From: Lachnospiraceae bacterium
GTDB taxonomy: Bacteria; Bacillota; Clostridia; Lachnospirales; Lachnospiraceae
DNA: 64,000 nt
Direction of reading: 5' to 3'
Assembly: GCA_015057115.1 (NCBI GenBank)
Contig: SVEZ01000005.1
Location: 62,001-126,000 of the forward strand
The notes below the pieces were generated by a model, which was given only the letters and a program-made list of their open reading frames with translations, had not been told where the DNA came from and did not search any database. Below, piece after piece: positions 54,238 through 62,625 of this stretch. Position 1 is the first letter of the stretch; each line of letters begins with the position of its first letter. The position numbers and the translations under genes were made by a program.

Positions 54238-55077
54238 TTACAAATATCTCCCAAGCTCTGCCATCCAATCGCCAAAAAAGATTTCCTGTCTGACCAGTGT
54301 TCCGATTACCGGTGTAAAAAGCTTTTGCAGCATATCAAATACTGTATCATAGTCCGGCTCCTTACGCTTCTGGCTCCGCAGATATCCTTTAAATCGGGTA
54401 TGTATTACCTTGCTTCCCATAGCCTCTAGAAATTGTTCCGCATTTTCCTGATTCAGAGTGTAACCATAGTCTTTAAAGGCTTCCTCCAAATAAATGCTTA
54501 AGTATTTTCCGTTCATGTTACGGGTTGTAGCATACTGATACAGTACTTCCAAAGCCTCCATATCCGTGAAAAGATCCATTTTTTCAAAAGCGTCCAAAAC
54601 AATCTCTACAATCTCTGCCTCCGGATAAAAGCAGGCAATCTCAATTTCACGATTCTCCTCATAAATCAGTGGAAGAACCCTGCTGTAGGACTGAGCTTTT
54701 TTGGCGTCGCAAAAGCTTAAGTGAAGTCGGATATCCACCTCCACCTTATCAAAAGGCACTTTTATCAACACAGAAAGCCCTTCCTTTACACGTTCCATAT
54801 ATATATTCTCAAAGGTGCAGTACAAATACTGCTCCAAAGCATTCTCTTCCTGAGAAAAATTCACAACACACACGTACAAATGTCGGGAATAGCTGGTACG
54901 ATAGGCATCTACCCCAATTTGGGAAGCTCGCTTTAAGTAAAAGTGAAGGCTTTCCTTTTCAGACAGAAGCTTCTCTAAAATCCACTCCTTAGCGTATCCT
55001 ACAAGGAGATTCTGATAGGGAATCTTAAGCTGCTTCTTCTTTTCCATAACCCGGCTCACCATCAGGTTCTTGTTCAT
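54238..55077 (-). CDS. AbiEii-like protein without a recognisable nucleotidyltransferase site
   Basis: 279 residues from the ATG at 55077, which overlaps the upstream stop as TAATG; AGGAG lies ten bases before. The region VMEKKKQLKIPYQNLLVGYAKEWILEKL resembles the N-terminal helices of AbiEii toxins, and its position right after an AbiEi-like gene fits the type IV toxin-antitoxin layout. I cannot find the GS-x9-11-DxD motif of active nucleotidyltransferases. It may be a degenerate effector or a related family. Confidence 0.6.
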   Translation of the reverse strand: MNKNLMVSRVMEKKKQLKIPYQNLLVGYAKEWILEKLLSEKESLHFYLKRASQIGVDAYRTSYSRHLYVCVVNFSQEENALEQYLYCTFENIYMERVKEGLSVLIKVPFDKVEVDIRLHLSFCDAKKAQSYSRVLPLIYEENREIEIACFYPEAEIVEIVLDAFEKMDLFTDMEALEVLYQYATTRNMNGKYLSIYLEEAFKDYGYTLNQENAEQFLEAMGSKVIHTRFKGYLRSQKRKEPDYDTVFDMLQKLFTPVIGTLVRQEIFFGDWMAELGRYL

Positions 55078-55679
55078 TATAACCACACTCCTATAACATT
55101 CTGAACCTTGGCAGAGACTTTTCGTTCCTTGGCATATTCCAACAAACGATGGAAATCCTTCTGATTATCCTGAATGTAGTGAACAATCGCCATCTTAAAG
55201 TCATTGCGCTCCATCTTATGTTCGTACTTTAAAACATCGCAGATGACACGATCCCGGTCATAGATTTTCATATCTTTATCCCCAAGCTTAATGGTGGTAA
55301 CACCAATATCCAATACTCTCGGCTCCGTATAGTATGGAACAACCACCGGATAATCCAGCAAAAAGCGGGACTTGGAGGTATTCTTGTTAATTGCAATACT
55401 CCATGCAAAAGGTTTCTGTTTCAAATATCCATACTGATAAAGAGCGCTCTCCATGCAAAGAACGCCATCCGGAAACAGGGTGGTAATGTATGCTTCCTCA
55501 GACTGCTCCACTTCCTTCAGTTTATAGTATCCATTCTTAACTCGCTCTAAAACCCCGTGTTTTAACAAGGAATTCAATCCCCTGTAATCCAGATGACACA
55601 ACTCATAAAGCTGGCTGGTCTTCATAACACCGCCATGCTTCTCCATATTCTCCTGAATAATCTGTAATTTGTCTTCCAT
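55077..55679 (-). CDS. AbiEi-like antitoxin
   Basis: 200 residues. An N-terminal winged helix (about 10-60: HGGVMKTSQLYELCHLDYRGLNSLLKHGVLERVKNGYYKL) precedes a C-terminal domain with VLCMESALYQYGY and YDRDRVICDVLKYEHKM, typical of AbiEi and related type IV antitoxins. Such proteins repress their own operon. It has a promoter at 55755-55784 and is coupled to the next gene. Confidence 0.8.
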   Translation of the reverse strand: MEDKLQIIQENMEKHGGVMKTSQLYELCHLDYRGLNSLLKHGVLERVKNGYYKLKEVEQSEEAYITTLFPDGVLCMESALYQYGYLKQKPFAWSIAINKNTSKSRFLLDYPVVVPYYTEPRVLDIGVTTIKLGDKDMKIYDRDRVICDVLKYEHKMERNDFKMAIVHYIQDNQKDFHRLLEYAKERKVSAKVQNVIGVWL

Positions 55680-55754
55680 CTTCTACCTCACACTCTATGT
55701 TTGAAAGTTTGCACTTTTCCGCTCAACTTTTTATTTCGTGGTTCTTTACATTTT

Positions 55755-55784
55755 ATTATAGGTTCTTTTTACCCTCTTCGTCAA
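55755..55784 (-). promoter_or_regulatory. Promoter of the AbiE-like pair
   Basis: TTGACG (55784-55779), 18-base spacer, TATAAT (55760-55755) on the minus strand. Confidence 0.6.
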
Positions 55785-55831
55785 TTCCTTTCACAGTAAT
55801 TCCATAATGTCGTTTCCATGTAAAAATGTCG

Positions 55832-55860
55832 TTGAAATTGTCTTTTTTATCGTATATAAT
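55832..55860 (+). promoter_or_regulatory. Promoter of the ArgR-like gene
   Basis: TTGAAA (55832-55837), 17-base spacer, TATAAT (55855-55860), 50 bases before the ATG. Confidence 0.65.
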
Positions 55861-55910
55861 ATTACTAGACAAATATTGTGTCTCATTGTAGGTTGAGAAG
55901 GAGAATTACC

Positions 55911-56426
55911 ATGACCGATACCTTTATGGAAAGTGCTCCCAGAAAAAATCCCTCCCGCCAGGAATGCGAGAAAGTCATTAAGCGCATCCTTGTTACGGAA
56001 GTTTTAACCAAGGGGAAAAACGCTCAGTTTAAGACGGCAGCAGACTTTATGTCCTATTTTGAATCCCTGTATCCTGCCAGCGAGGCTCTGACCAAACAGG
56101 TGCAGCGTGCCATTAAATCTATGGAACTGCCAAAAGATGAGCATGGATTTCTTATTGTAAACAAGACAAAGGAACAGCTGGATGAGGAAAAAGATTTATC
56201 CTACCTTCTGAAAAAATCCCATGCCGCCATAGCGGATCTGACGGAATGTGAGACTCTGTTTATAAAATGCGACCCGGAGGATGCTTCCTATCTCCTGACT
56301 TTAATTATGAAGTGCCTTACTCTGCAAGGAAAATATGAGACTGTTTTTGCAACAGCCAATGGTATTCTCTTTTATACAAAGCAGAAGGAAAACCTTGAAA
56401 TTTTAATAAATAGTCTGATAATGTAG
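55911..56426 (+). CDS. Divergent ArgR-like protein
   Basis: 171 residues from the ATG at 55911, with AAGGAGA nearby. The C-terminal part (about 115-171: CETLFIKCDPEDASYLLTLIM...TVFATANGILFYTK) resembles the oligomerisation domain of arginine repressors, and the N-terminal half could be a winged helix. The arginine-binding residues (GDD-type motif) are not evident, so this is probably not a standard arginine repressor. It is divergent from the AbiE-like pair and is followed by a terminator. Confidence 0.5.
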   Translation: MTDTFMESAPRKNPSRQECEKVIKRILVTEVLTKGKNAQFKTAADFMSYFESLYPASEALTKQVQRAIKSMELPKDEHGFLIVNKTKEQLDEEKDLSYLLKKSHAAIADLTECETLFIKCDPEDASYLLTLIMKCLTLQGKYETVFATANGILFYTKQKENLEILINSLIM

Positions 56427-56486
56427 GGTTTATATTTGTGTATTTCTGATTATTAAACTGTGAAAGGACTTTGTCCACTTTATGAA

Positions 56487-56520
56487 AAAAGACAGGATTA
56501 ACTTCATAATCCTGTCTTTT
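56487..56520 (+). terminator. Terminator after the ArgR-like gene
   Basis: AAAAGACAGGATT (56487-56499) and AATCCTGTCTTTT (56508-56520) make a perfect 13-bp stem ending in a T-run; it can also serve dacF on the other strand. Confidence 0.92.
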
Positions 56521-56569
56521 CTGTTAACTTCATCTTAAGAATTGTCTTTATTATCTTCATAAGACACTT

Positions 56570-57931
56570 TTAACGTCTTCTGCGTCTCCTGCGGAACATC
56601 TGACGAATGGGTGTTCCATTCTGCCGTTTTCTTCGAAGATTGTAAAGGATGATATAGATATTATGGCGTAGATAAATTCCTGCTGCAATGGCTCCCGCCA
56701 ATAACAATACACCACCAATTACCAGCAAAACCAGTGTCAGGTTAATTTCCACTGTATGTTTACTTTTCTTCGCCTGCGCCTGATTATCAAAAACATATTC
56801 TTCCATTTTCGCCGTATTGAACTTAATGCCTGCGGATCCTACCAATCGGTCTCCATAATAATACTCAATACTCCCGGCACTTCCTTCTTCCGGATTCTCC
56901 TGATTTACCTTAGAGGTCACCGACTTGAACTCTGCCGTTTTGGGAAGCACTACATAAGATGTCTCATCAATTTTAATATAGGGCTCCATCTGCTCAAAAT
57001 TCAAGGCTTTTGCTATGCTTTCCAGACTGTAGGTCTTATCATGCTCTGAAAGCTGGTAAGCCTGATAATTATCGAAACAATAGTCCAACAGCTTCGTGGT
57101 GTCGTCATACTGTCCTTCTGCAGAATCTTTCATTACCACACATATCAGAGTTAAACCATTCTTCTCCGCAAAGGTTACTAAGGTATTTCCTGCAACCTGC
57201 GTAAATCCGGTCTTTCCACCGATACAGTTCTCATAAATATGACGGCCTGTATGATAATAGGTCAACATTCCATGGTGGTTAACCAAAAATGTTTCCTCTT
57301 TGTGCTTGTTAGTCTTAGGAATCGTATAGGTCTTGGTTCCTGTAATTTTGCGGAAGGTATCGTTCTGTAACGCTGCCTTGGAAATCATTGCCATATCGTA
57401 AGCCGATGTCTTATGCTTCGGATCCGGCAAACCATGGGGATTATGGAAGGTGGAATCCACACATCCAACCTCTTTTGCCTTGGCATTCATCATCTTCACG
57501 AAATCCGTTATGGTTCCGCCCACATGCTCTGCTGCCGCATAAGCACACTCATTGGCTGAGCCCAGCATAACCGCGTACAAGGTGTCCTTCATGGACATTT
57601 TCTCCCCTTCATCTCGGGCGATGCTGGTTCCTTCCGTTTTAAAAACCGCATCATGGGAAAAAGTTACTGTCTCATCCAAATCGCTGTTCTCAATGCAAAG
57701 TAAGGTGGTCAGAATCTTGGTAATACTTGCCGGGTACCGCCTGGTATGAATCTTCTTCTCATACAAAATTGCTCCGGTATTTGCCTCCATAATAATAGCG
57801 GACTTCGCCTCTACCTTCGGTCCCTTCGGCCAATATACGGTCTTTTGCTTCGCACTTGCCATAGCCTGTCCCGGTAAAAGGGAAATAGCCATACTGACCA
57901 GTACAACTGCTGTCATTATTCTCTTTTTCAT
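56570..57931 (-). CDS. D-alanyl-D-alanine carboxypeptidase, DacF type
   Basis: 453 residues: signal peptide (about 1-26), peptidase S11 domain with SxxK in PASITKIL, SxN in GSANECAY and KTG in GGKTGFTQ, a C-terminal beta domain (about 290-375), a membrane helix (about 400-420) and an Arg-rich tail (RRKRQNG...RRRRRR). It trims the terminal D-Ala from murein stem peptides. The C-terminal transmembrane helix with basic tail, rather than an amphipathic anchor, is a variation seen in Clostridia. Confidence 0.93.
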   Translation of the reverse strand: MKKRIMTAVVLVSMAISLLPGQAMASAKQKTVYWPKGPKVEAKSAIIMEANTGAILYEKKIHTRRYPASITKILTTLLCIENSDLDETVTFSHDAVFKTEGTSIARDEGEKMSMKDTLYAVMLGSANECAYAAAEHVGGTITDFVKMMNAKAKEVGCVDSTFHNPHGLPDPKHKTSAYDMAMISKAALQNDTFRKITGTKTYTIPKTNKHKEETFLVNHHGMLTYYHTGRHIYENCIGGKTGFTQVAGNTLVTFAEKNGLTLICVVMKDSAEGQYDDTTKLLDYCFDNYQAYQLSEHDKTYSLESIAKALNFEQMEPYIKIDETSYVVLPKTAEFKSVTSKVNQENPEEGSAGSIEYYYGDRLVGSAGIKFNTAKMEEYVFDNQAQAKKSKHTVEINLTLVLLVIGGVLLLAGAIAAGIYLRHNIYIILYNLRRKRQNGTPIRQMFRRRRRRR

Positions 57932-57954
57932 AATTTCTTTCTCCTATCCCATTA

Positions 57955-57983
57955 AGTATAGTATGTCCCGAAAAATCTTTCAA
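57955..57983 (-). promoter_or_regulatory. dacF promoter
   Basis: TTGAAA (57983-57978), 17-base spacer, TATACT (57960-57955) on the minus strand. Confidence 0.65.
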
Positions 57984-57992
57984 CCGCTTTTC

Positions 57993-58021
57993 TTGCTTTT
58001 TTCCCTGTATTCCTGTAAAAT
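57993..58021 (+). promoter_or_regulatory. trmB promoter
   Basis: TTGCTT (57993-57998), 17-base spacer, TAAAAT (58016-58021), 34 bases before the ATG. Confidence 0.55.
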
Positions 58022-58055
58022 TGAAGAGATTTCAGTAACACGTTAGGAGGATACT

Positions 58056-58718
58056 ATGAGATTACGAAATATTCCCGGAGCCGACGAAGCGGTATTAAAC
58101 AGCCCCTTCTGCATTCAGCTTGCTCCGGAAATGAAAGGTCATATAAAAGAACAGTTTTCCAATCCCAATGCCCCTATTCACATGGAAATCGGAATGGGTA
58201 AGGGACAGTTTATTATGGAGCTTGCAAAGCGCAACCCGGACATTAATTATATCGGTATGGAGCGCTACTCCAGCGTTTTACTCCGTGCCCTGCAGAAAAT
58301 GGATAAATTAGAAGAACCTCTTCCCAACCTTCGCTTTATTTGCGAGGATGCAAAGCTTTTGCCGGACTATTTTGCTTTGGGAGATATTGAAAAGATTTAT
58401 TTGAATTTTTCCGATCCCTGGCCAAAAGACAGACATGCCAAACGACGCTTGACTTCCCGACAGTTTTTAGCCTGCTATGACAAGATCCTTGCCCCATCAG
58501 GTACCATTGAATTTAAAACCGATAATGTGGACCTCTTCCGTTTCTCTTTAGAAGAAATAGAAGAAACCAACTGGATTTTAAAAGCATCCACCTTTGACCT
58601 ACACCACGATCCGGTGCTTGTGGAGGGAAATATCATGACAGAATATGAAGAGAAATTCTCTTCCATGGGAAATCCTATCTGCAAGCTTATAACCTACAGA
58701 GAAGATTGCAACAAGTAA
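58056..58718 (+). CDS. trmB: tRNA (guanine-N7)-methyltransferase
   Basis: 220 residues. SAM site HMEIGMGKGQFIMELA, and NFSDPWPKDRHAKRRLT, the TrmB signature. It methylates G46 in the tRNA variable loop. TTAGGAGG precedes the ATG. Monocistronic between its own promoter and terminator. Confidence 0.97.
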   Translation: MRLRNIPGADEAVLNSPFCIQLAPEMKGHIKEQFSNPNAPIHMEIGMGKGQFIMELAKRNPDINYIGMERYSSVLLRALQKMDKLEEPLPNLRFICEDAKLLPDYFALGDIEKIYLNFSDPWPKDRHAKRRLTSRQFLACYDKILAPSGTIEFKTDNVDLFRFSLEEIEETNWILKASTFDLHHDPVLVEGNIMTEYEEKFSSMGNPICKLITYREDCNK

Positions 58719-58729
58719 TAAAAGTACAC

Positions 58730-58769
58730 AAGGCTAAGAGCACTTTTTACCCGAAGTGCCCTTAGCCTT
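58730..58769 (+). terminator. trmB terminator
   Basis: AAGGCTAAG-A-GCACTT (58730-58745) pairs with AAGTGC-C-CTTAGCCTT (58754-58769). Confidence 0.9.
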
Positions 58770-58784
58770 ATGTTTTTCATAAAC

Positions 58785-59879
58785 CTAAGCCTTATTTACC
58801 ATATCCACATGCTGTACAGTGCCTACAGCCCCGTTTTCATAAAGAAAAATTCCGCTGTTGCGAATGTACGCATTGGTTCTGTTTGCGCCGTTTGTCAGTG
58901 CAAAATTCGTAGCTGTGTTCTGAAGACAGATTGCTCCGATTCCCGCCTCTTTTAACGGTACGTGTCGCGGTTCCTCACTTCCATCCGCATACCAGATGGA
59001 AAGCTTATGAAACACTTCATCTGCTTCATCAATCCAGCCATTTCGATCCAGGTCAAAAAGAGCCAGGTCTGCAAACCCATTTCCGGATTTTGTTCCAAAC
59101 AACTCACTGCCGTCGTTGATTTTTCCATCTCCGTTTCGATCAAGAGCCAAAAAACCACTTCCGGGTCCCAGAGTGCTGATTTTCTCTTTCTTTCCGTCAC
59201 AGTTCAAATCAAAATAAAAGTTCATATCCTTTACGGAAGCTACAGAAGATCCTGTATTAATTACCAGAGGATCTGTACAAAGATACTCCGCACCGTAGGA
59301 TGCAGAAAAGCCGAAGTATTCCTTATAAGATCGGGACATGTGCACATTGATATCAAAACTCATTTCCCTTCCATCGGCCGTTTTTACCATACCGGTTGTG
59401 GTAAACTGGGTTTCTTCATATTCTTCATAGCTTTCATAAAATTCCATTTCTCCCCCTTCCTCCTGGAAAGGCAGAGTAGCGTTACTTTCGTATTGATTCT
59501 TTAGTTGTTTGTAAACATCGGATTCCTCTCCAAAAAGCAGTCGAAACAGGTAATCGAATACCTGTGAACGTATGGATGCCATTTCCGTCTTCTGATGTAG
59601 TGATCGTACCTTTTGTGTTCGATTCGACATCATAGACTTCATGAGATTTTCCTGTTTTTTTGCATACCCGCTTTCGCTGTTTGTGTCTGCAATTTCCTCT
59701 TTTTTGTCATTGCGTTCCCCGTCGGTATAGCTCTCAAACATATTTTTTCTGTAATTGTCAAAAATGCTCTTCTGCCAAACGCCCTGATTACTCCATGCAG
59801 ACTCTTTTTTAGCGGATACCCGGTTGGATGAAAATCCTCGCTGTGAGTTCATCTGCAAGGTAGATGATTGAATGATCAT
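58785..59879 (-). CDS. Protein with calcium-loop (DxNxDG) repeats
   Basis: 364 residues, no signal peptide. The N-terminal half is polar and Ser/Lys-rich with no known domain. The C-terminal half holds three EF-hand/dockerin-like loops: FDLNCDGKKEK, LDRNGDGKINDGSELFG and FDLDRNGWIDEADEVF. The last two resemble the segment found near the C-terminus of some hemolysin-type and VCBS proteins. GGAGG lies six bases before the ATG. Function unknown; calcium binding inferred. Confidence 0.7.
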   Translation of the reverse strand: MIIQSSTLQMNSQRGFSSNRVSAKKESAWSNQGVWQKSIFDNYRKNMFESYTDGERNDKKEEIADTNSESGYAKKQENLMKSMMSNRTQKVRSLHQKTEMASIRSQVFDYLFRLLFGEESDVYKQLKNQYESNATLPFQEEGGEMEFYESYEEYEETQFTTTGMVKTADGREMSFDINVHMSRSYKEYFGFSASYGAEYLCTDPLVINTGSSVASVKDMNFYFDLNCDGKKEKISTLGPGSGFLALDRNGDGKINDGSELFGTKSGNGFADLALFDLDRNGWIDEADEVFHKLSIWYADGSEEPRHVPLKEAGIGAICLQNTATNFALTNGANRTNAYIRNSGIFLYENGAVGTVQHVDMVNKA

Positions 59880-60162
59880 ACCATTCCTCCCTTGAAGGAC
59901 TCCGCTTTATGAAATTTACCTCCTTTTAAATCCAATAAAAAAGATGGATCAAATGTGCAAATTCCCTTTTGCCATTTTTCACCATCCTTGGATGCCTTCT
60001 GTTATTCCATTGTCCTTGGCCAAATTTCAATGTATTTATGATATCGACGGATTTTCCACCCTTCTAAATAGGGTTTTCTGTCTTTTTTTGTACTTTCCAA
60101 CCTGCCTTTTCCCCCGAATAGTAACAAATGATAAAAAAGTTTAAAAAAAATGAAAAAAAAGC
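59880..60162. other. Noncoding gap; nothing recognised
   Basis: AT-rich spacer between the divergent calcium-loop gene and tRNA-Lys. I found no ORF, repeat, riboswitch or strong hairpin in it apart from the ribosome-binding site at its left end. Confidence 0.6.
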
Positions 60163-60191
60163 TTGATTTTTTCGTGTGGGTATTATATAAT
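60163..60191 (+). promoter_or_regulatory. tRNA-Lys promoter
   Basis: TTGATT (60163-60168), 17-base spacer, TATAAT (60186-60191), 32 bases before the mature tRNA end. Confidence 0.7.
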
Positions 60192-60223
60192 AAACAAGCG
60201 TTGTGAGTGAAGCAACGAAATAA

Positions 60224-60296
60224 GCGCCACTAGCTCAGCTGGCAGAGCACCTGACTCTTAATCAGGGTGTCCAGGGTTCGAACCCCTGGTGGCGCA
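60224..60296 (+). tRNA. tRNA-Lys (anticodon CTT)
   Basis: 73 nt with a perfect 7-bp acceptor stem (GCGCCAC/GTGGCGC), D-arm AGCTCAGCTGGCAGAGC, anticodon arm CTGAC-TCTTAA-TCAG giving CTT, T-arm with GGTTCGAACCC, and discriminator A. CCA is not encoded. Confidence 0.97.
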
Positions 60297-60384
60297 CTTT
60301 CAAAGGCCTTGGAATTGCTGATAGAGCGGTTTCGGGGTTTTTATTTTTTTATTCTTAGATTTCTATTCTTTTAAGCTATATCAT

Positions 60385-60413
60385 TTGATTTTCTCCCGTA
60401 TTGTTATTATAAT
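60385..60413 (+). promoter_or_regulatory. pepT promoter
   Basis: TTGATT (60385-60390), 17-base spacer, TATAAT (60408-60413), 41 bases before the ATG. Confidence 0.7.
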
Positions 60414-60454
60414 AGTAATGTATGTAATTTTGAATTCTTAGGAGGAATTACCAA

Positions 60455-61675
60455 ATGACAGTTAAAGAACGTCTATTAAATTATGTTAAGGTTCACACCA
60501 CTTCCCAGGAAGATGCCGGTGTGATTCCAAGTACAAAGCGTCAGTTTGATCTGGCTCGCATTCTTGAGAAAGAATTAAAAGATCTTAATCTTGAAAAAGT
60601 TAAAGTAGATGATCACTGCTATGTGTATGGTTTACTCCCGGCTACACCGGGTATGGAGAACAAGAAGGCTATCGGTCTGATTGCTCACATGGATACTTCT
60701 CCGGATTTCTCCGGCGAAAATGTTAAACCACAGATCATTGAAAACTACGATGGCGGTGACGTTACCTTAAAGGGAAGCGGCGATATCTTAAGCCCATCCA
60801 AGTTCCCTGACTTAAAGAACTTAAAGGGACGTACCTTAATCACCAGCGACGGAACCACTCTTTTAGGTGCTGATGACAAGGCCGGTATCGCTGAAATCTT
60901 CACAGCAGTTGAAGAAATTATCAATGAAAACATTCCTCACGGTGATATCTGGGTAGGAATTACTCCGGACGAAGAAGTTGGCTGCGGTGCTGATTTATTC
61001 GATCTTGATTACTTCAAGGCTGATTATGCTTACACCTTAGACGGTGATTACGAAGGTGAAGTTGCTTACGAAAACTTCAACGCTTCTACCGGAATCGTAA
61101 ACATTCACGGTGTCAGCGTACATCCGGGTTCTGCAAAAGACATTATGAAGAATGCAGCTTCCATTGCTTGTGAGTTCCACAACATGCTTCCGAAGTTTGA
61201 AGCACCGGAGCACACCGAAGGCAGAGAAGGCTTCTATCACTTAATCGAAATGAAGGGTGAAACCACTGAAGCAACCTTAGTATACATCCTTCGTGACCAT
61301 GATGCAGACAAATTTGCTCAGAAGGCTGACTATCTGAAAGCTGTCGGCGAACTGTTAAATAAGAAATACGGCGAAGGCGTTGTAGAAGTTACCGTGAAAG
61401 AAAGCTACCGCAACATGTTAGAAGTTATTGAGAAGAATGAATATGTTGTTGAGCTTGCAAGAGAAGCAATGCGTAAAGTTGGTCTTGATCCAATCTCTAC
61501 CCCGGTTCGTGGCGGTACAGACGGTGCAAGATTAAGCTTTATGGGTCTTCCTTGCCCGAACCTCGGAACCGGCGGATATGCTTTCCACGGTCAGTTCGAG
61601 CACATCACCGTAGAAGGTATGGAAACAGCTGTTAAGATTATCAAAGAAATCGCTAAGAATCCGGCTGATAAATAA
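60455..61675 (+). CDS. pepT: Peptidase T (tripeptide aminopeptidase)
   Basis: 406 residues, M20 family. Metal ligands and catalytic residues lie in LIAHMDTSPDFSG, GADDKAGIAEI and TPDEEVGCGAD; GGTDGARLSFMGLPCPNLGTGG is near the C-terminus. It removes N-terminal residues from tripeptides in the cytoplasm. AGGAGG precedes the ATG. Codon use is noticeably biased (GGT, GAA, AAG), as in well-expressed genes. Confidence 0.97.
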   Translation: MTVKERLLNYVKVHTTSQEDAGVIPSTKRQFDLARILEKELKDLNLEKVKVDDHCYVYGLLPATPGMENKKAIGLIAHMDTSPDFSGENVKPQIIENYDGGDVTLKGSGDILSPSKFPDLKNLKGRTLITSDGTTLLGADDKAGIAEIFTAVEEIINENIPHGDIWVGITPDEEVGCGADLFDLDYFKADYAYTLDGDYEGEVAYENFNASTGIVNIHGVSVHPGSAKDIMKNAASIACEFHNMLPKFEAPEHTEGREGFYHLIEMKGETTEATLVYILRDHDADKFAQKADYLKAVGELLNKKYGEGVVEVTVKESYRNMLEVIEKNEYVVELAREAMRKVGLDPISTPVRGGTDGARLSFMGLPCPNLGTGGYAFHGQFEHITVEGMETAVKIIKEIAKNPADK

Positions 61676-61689
61676 AACTACAAAAATCC

Positions 61690-61727
61690 GGGCGTTGTCT
61701 TGTTTTTAAAGACAACGCCCTTTTTTT
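61690..61727 (+). terminator. pepT terminator
   Basis: GGGCGTTGTCTT (61690-61701) and AAGACAACGCCC (61709-61720) form a 12-bp stem followed by seven T. Confidence 0.95.
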
Positions 61728-62622
61728 ATACTATCTTTATGAGCAGTTCATATTCCACCAGATTATATATGTGATTTCTTAAGCGCATCTTAACCACTTT
61801 CTCCTTCTTATCATTATCCTTGGGAACAATAAGAAATCTCTCTATTCCGGATGACTCCCCATACCTTGGCTTAACGTCCGGTGAAATACACATATAGGAT
61901 TTGACACTGGCATCTGACCCTGGATCCATTGTCCAACTACAACCCTCATATCCATCTACCAGCAAAATATCCAGTTCTCCTTCTTCATTCACACTCACAC
62001 TGGTTTTCATCTCACTCCAGCCAATATGTATGCCTTTCAACTTACATTTTTCTCCGTTTATCACAGCATAATTATCATCAGGATAACCATCACTATTTGC
62101 CGGAAAAACCGTATCTTTCATGCGGTCATTTCCTGAAATCGGTATTTCACTTTTTCCACAACCGGAGAATAGGCATATTGCCAACGCAAGTATTAAAGAA
62201 ATTCGTTGCATTTTTTTATCTTTTAAAACCCATAAAAATTCCGGCACCATGCTTATTGATGTTAAACAGAGTATCCAGAGTAATACAGTATTACTTTTGA
62301 TAAATCCTAAAATAAACGGTACCCAAATCGCTAACAAACTTATCCCCATGCACACAAGCCGAATTGTTTTTATTCTTTGGCATTTTGGAAATACTAGAAT
62401 AAGAATTGTTAAAACCCCTATAATCGGCAAAAATACTGCAAAAATAGGCGGTCCAAACTCTGCAACTCCAAAAATCCGAAGATCTGTTAAATAGTATTTT
62501 CTTAAAAAATTCGGACCCTTCATATTCAGCCATTCCAACCAGATGCATCTTCTCGTCGCGCCAAGCCAAAACACAATGATCCACATAATTAGCTGCGTGC
62601 ATCGAATAACAATGTTCTTCAT
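61726..62622 (-). CDS. Four-helix membrane protein fused to a lipoprotein-like domain
   Basis: 298 residues. Four membrane helices (about 8-22, 55-78, 88-108 and 112-132) are followed, in the same frame, by MQRISLILALAICLFSGCGKSE at residue 138, which has every feature of a lipoprotein signal with lipobox LFSGC, and then by a soluble beta-rich domain (about 160-298). GAGGAG lies six bases before the first ATG. No good binding site precedes the internal ATG at 62211. It is coupled to the aldo-keto reductase gene upstream. No function recognised. Confidence 0.65.
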   Translation of the reverse strand: MKNIVIRCTQLIMWIIVFWLGATRRCIWLEWLNMKGPNFLRKYYLTDLRIFGVAEFGPPIFAVFLPIIGVLTILILVFPKCQRIKTIRLVCMGISLLAIWVPFILGFIKSNTVLLWILCLTSISMVPEFLWVLKDKKMQRISLILALAICLFSGCGKSEIPISGNDRMKDTVFPANSDGYPDDNYAVINGEKCKLKGIHIGWSEMKTSVSVNEEGELDILLVDGYEGCSWTMDPGSDASVKSYMCISPDVKPRYGESSGIERFLIVPKDNDKKEKVVKMRLRNHIYNLVEYELLIKIV

Positions 62623-62625
62623 CGT

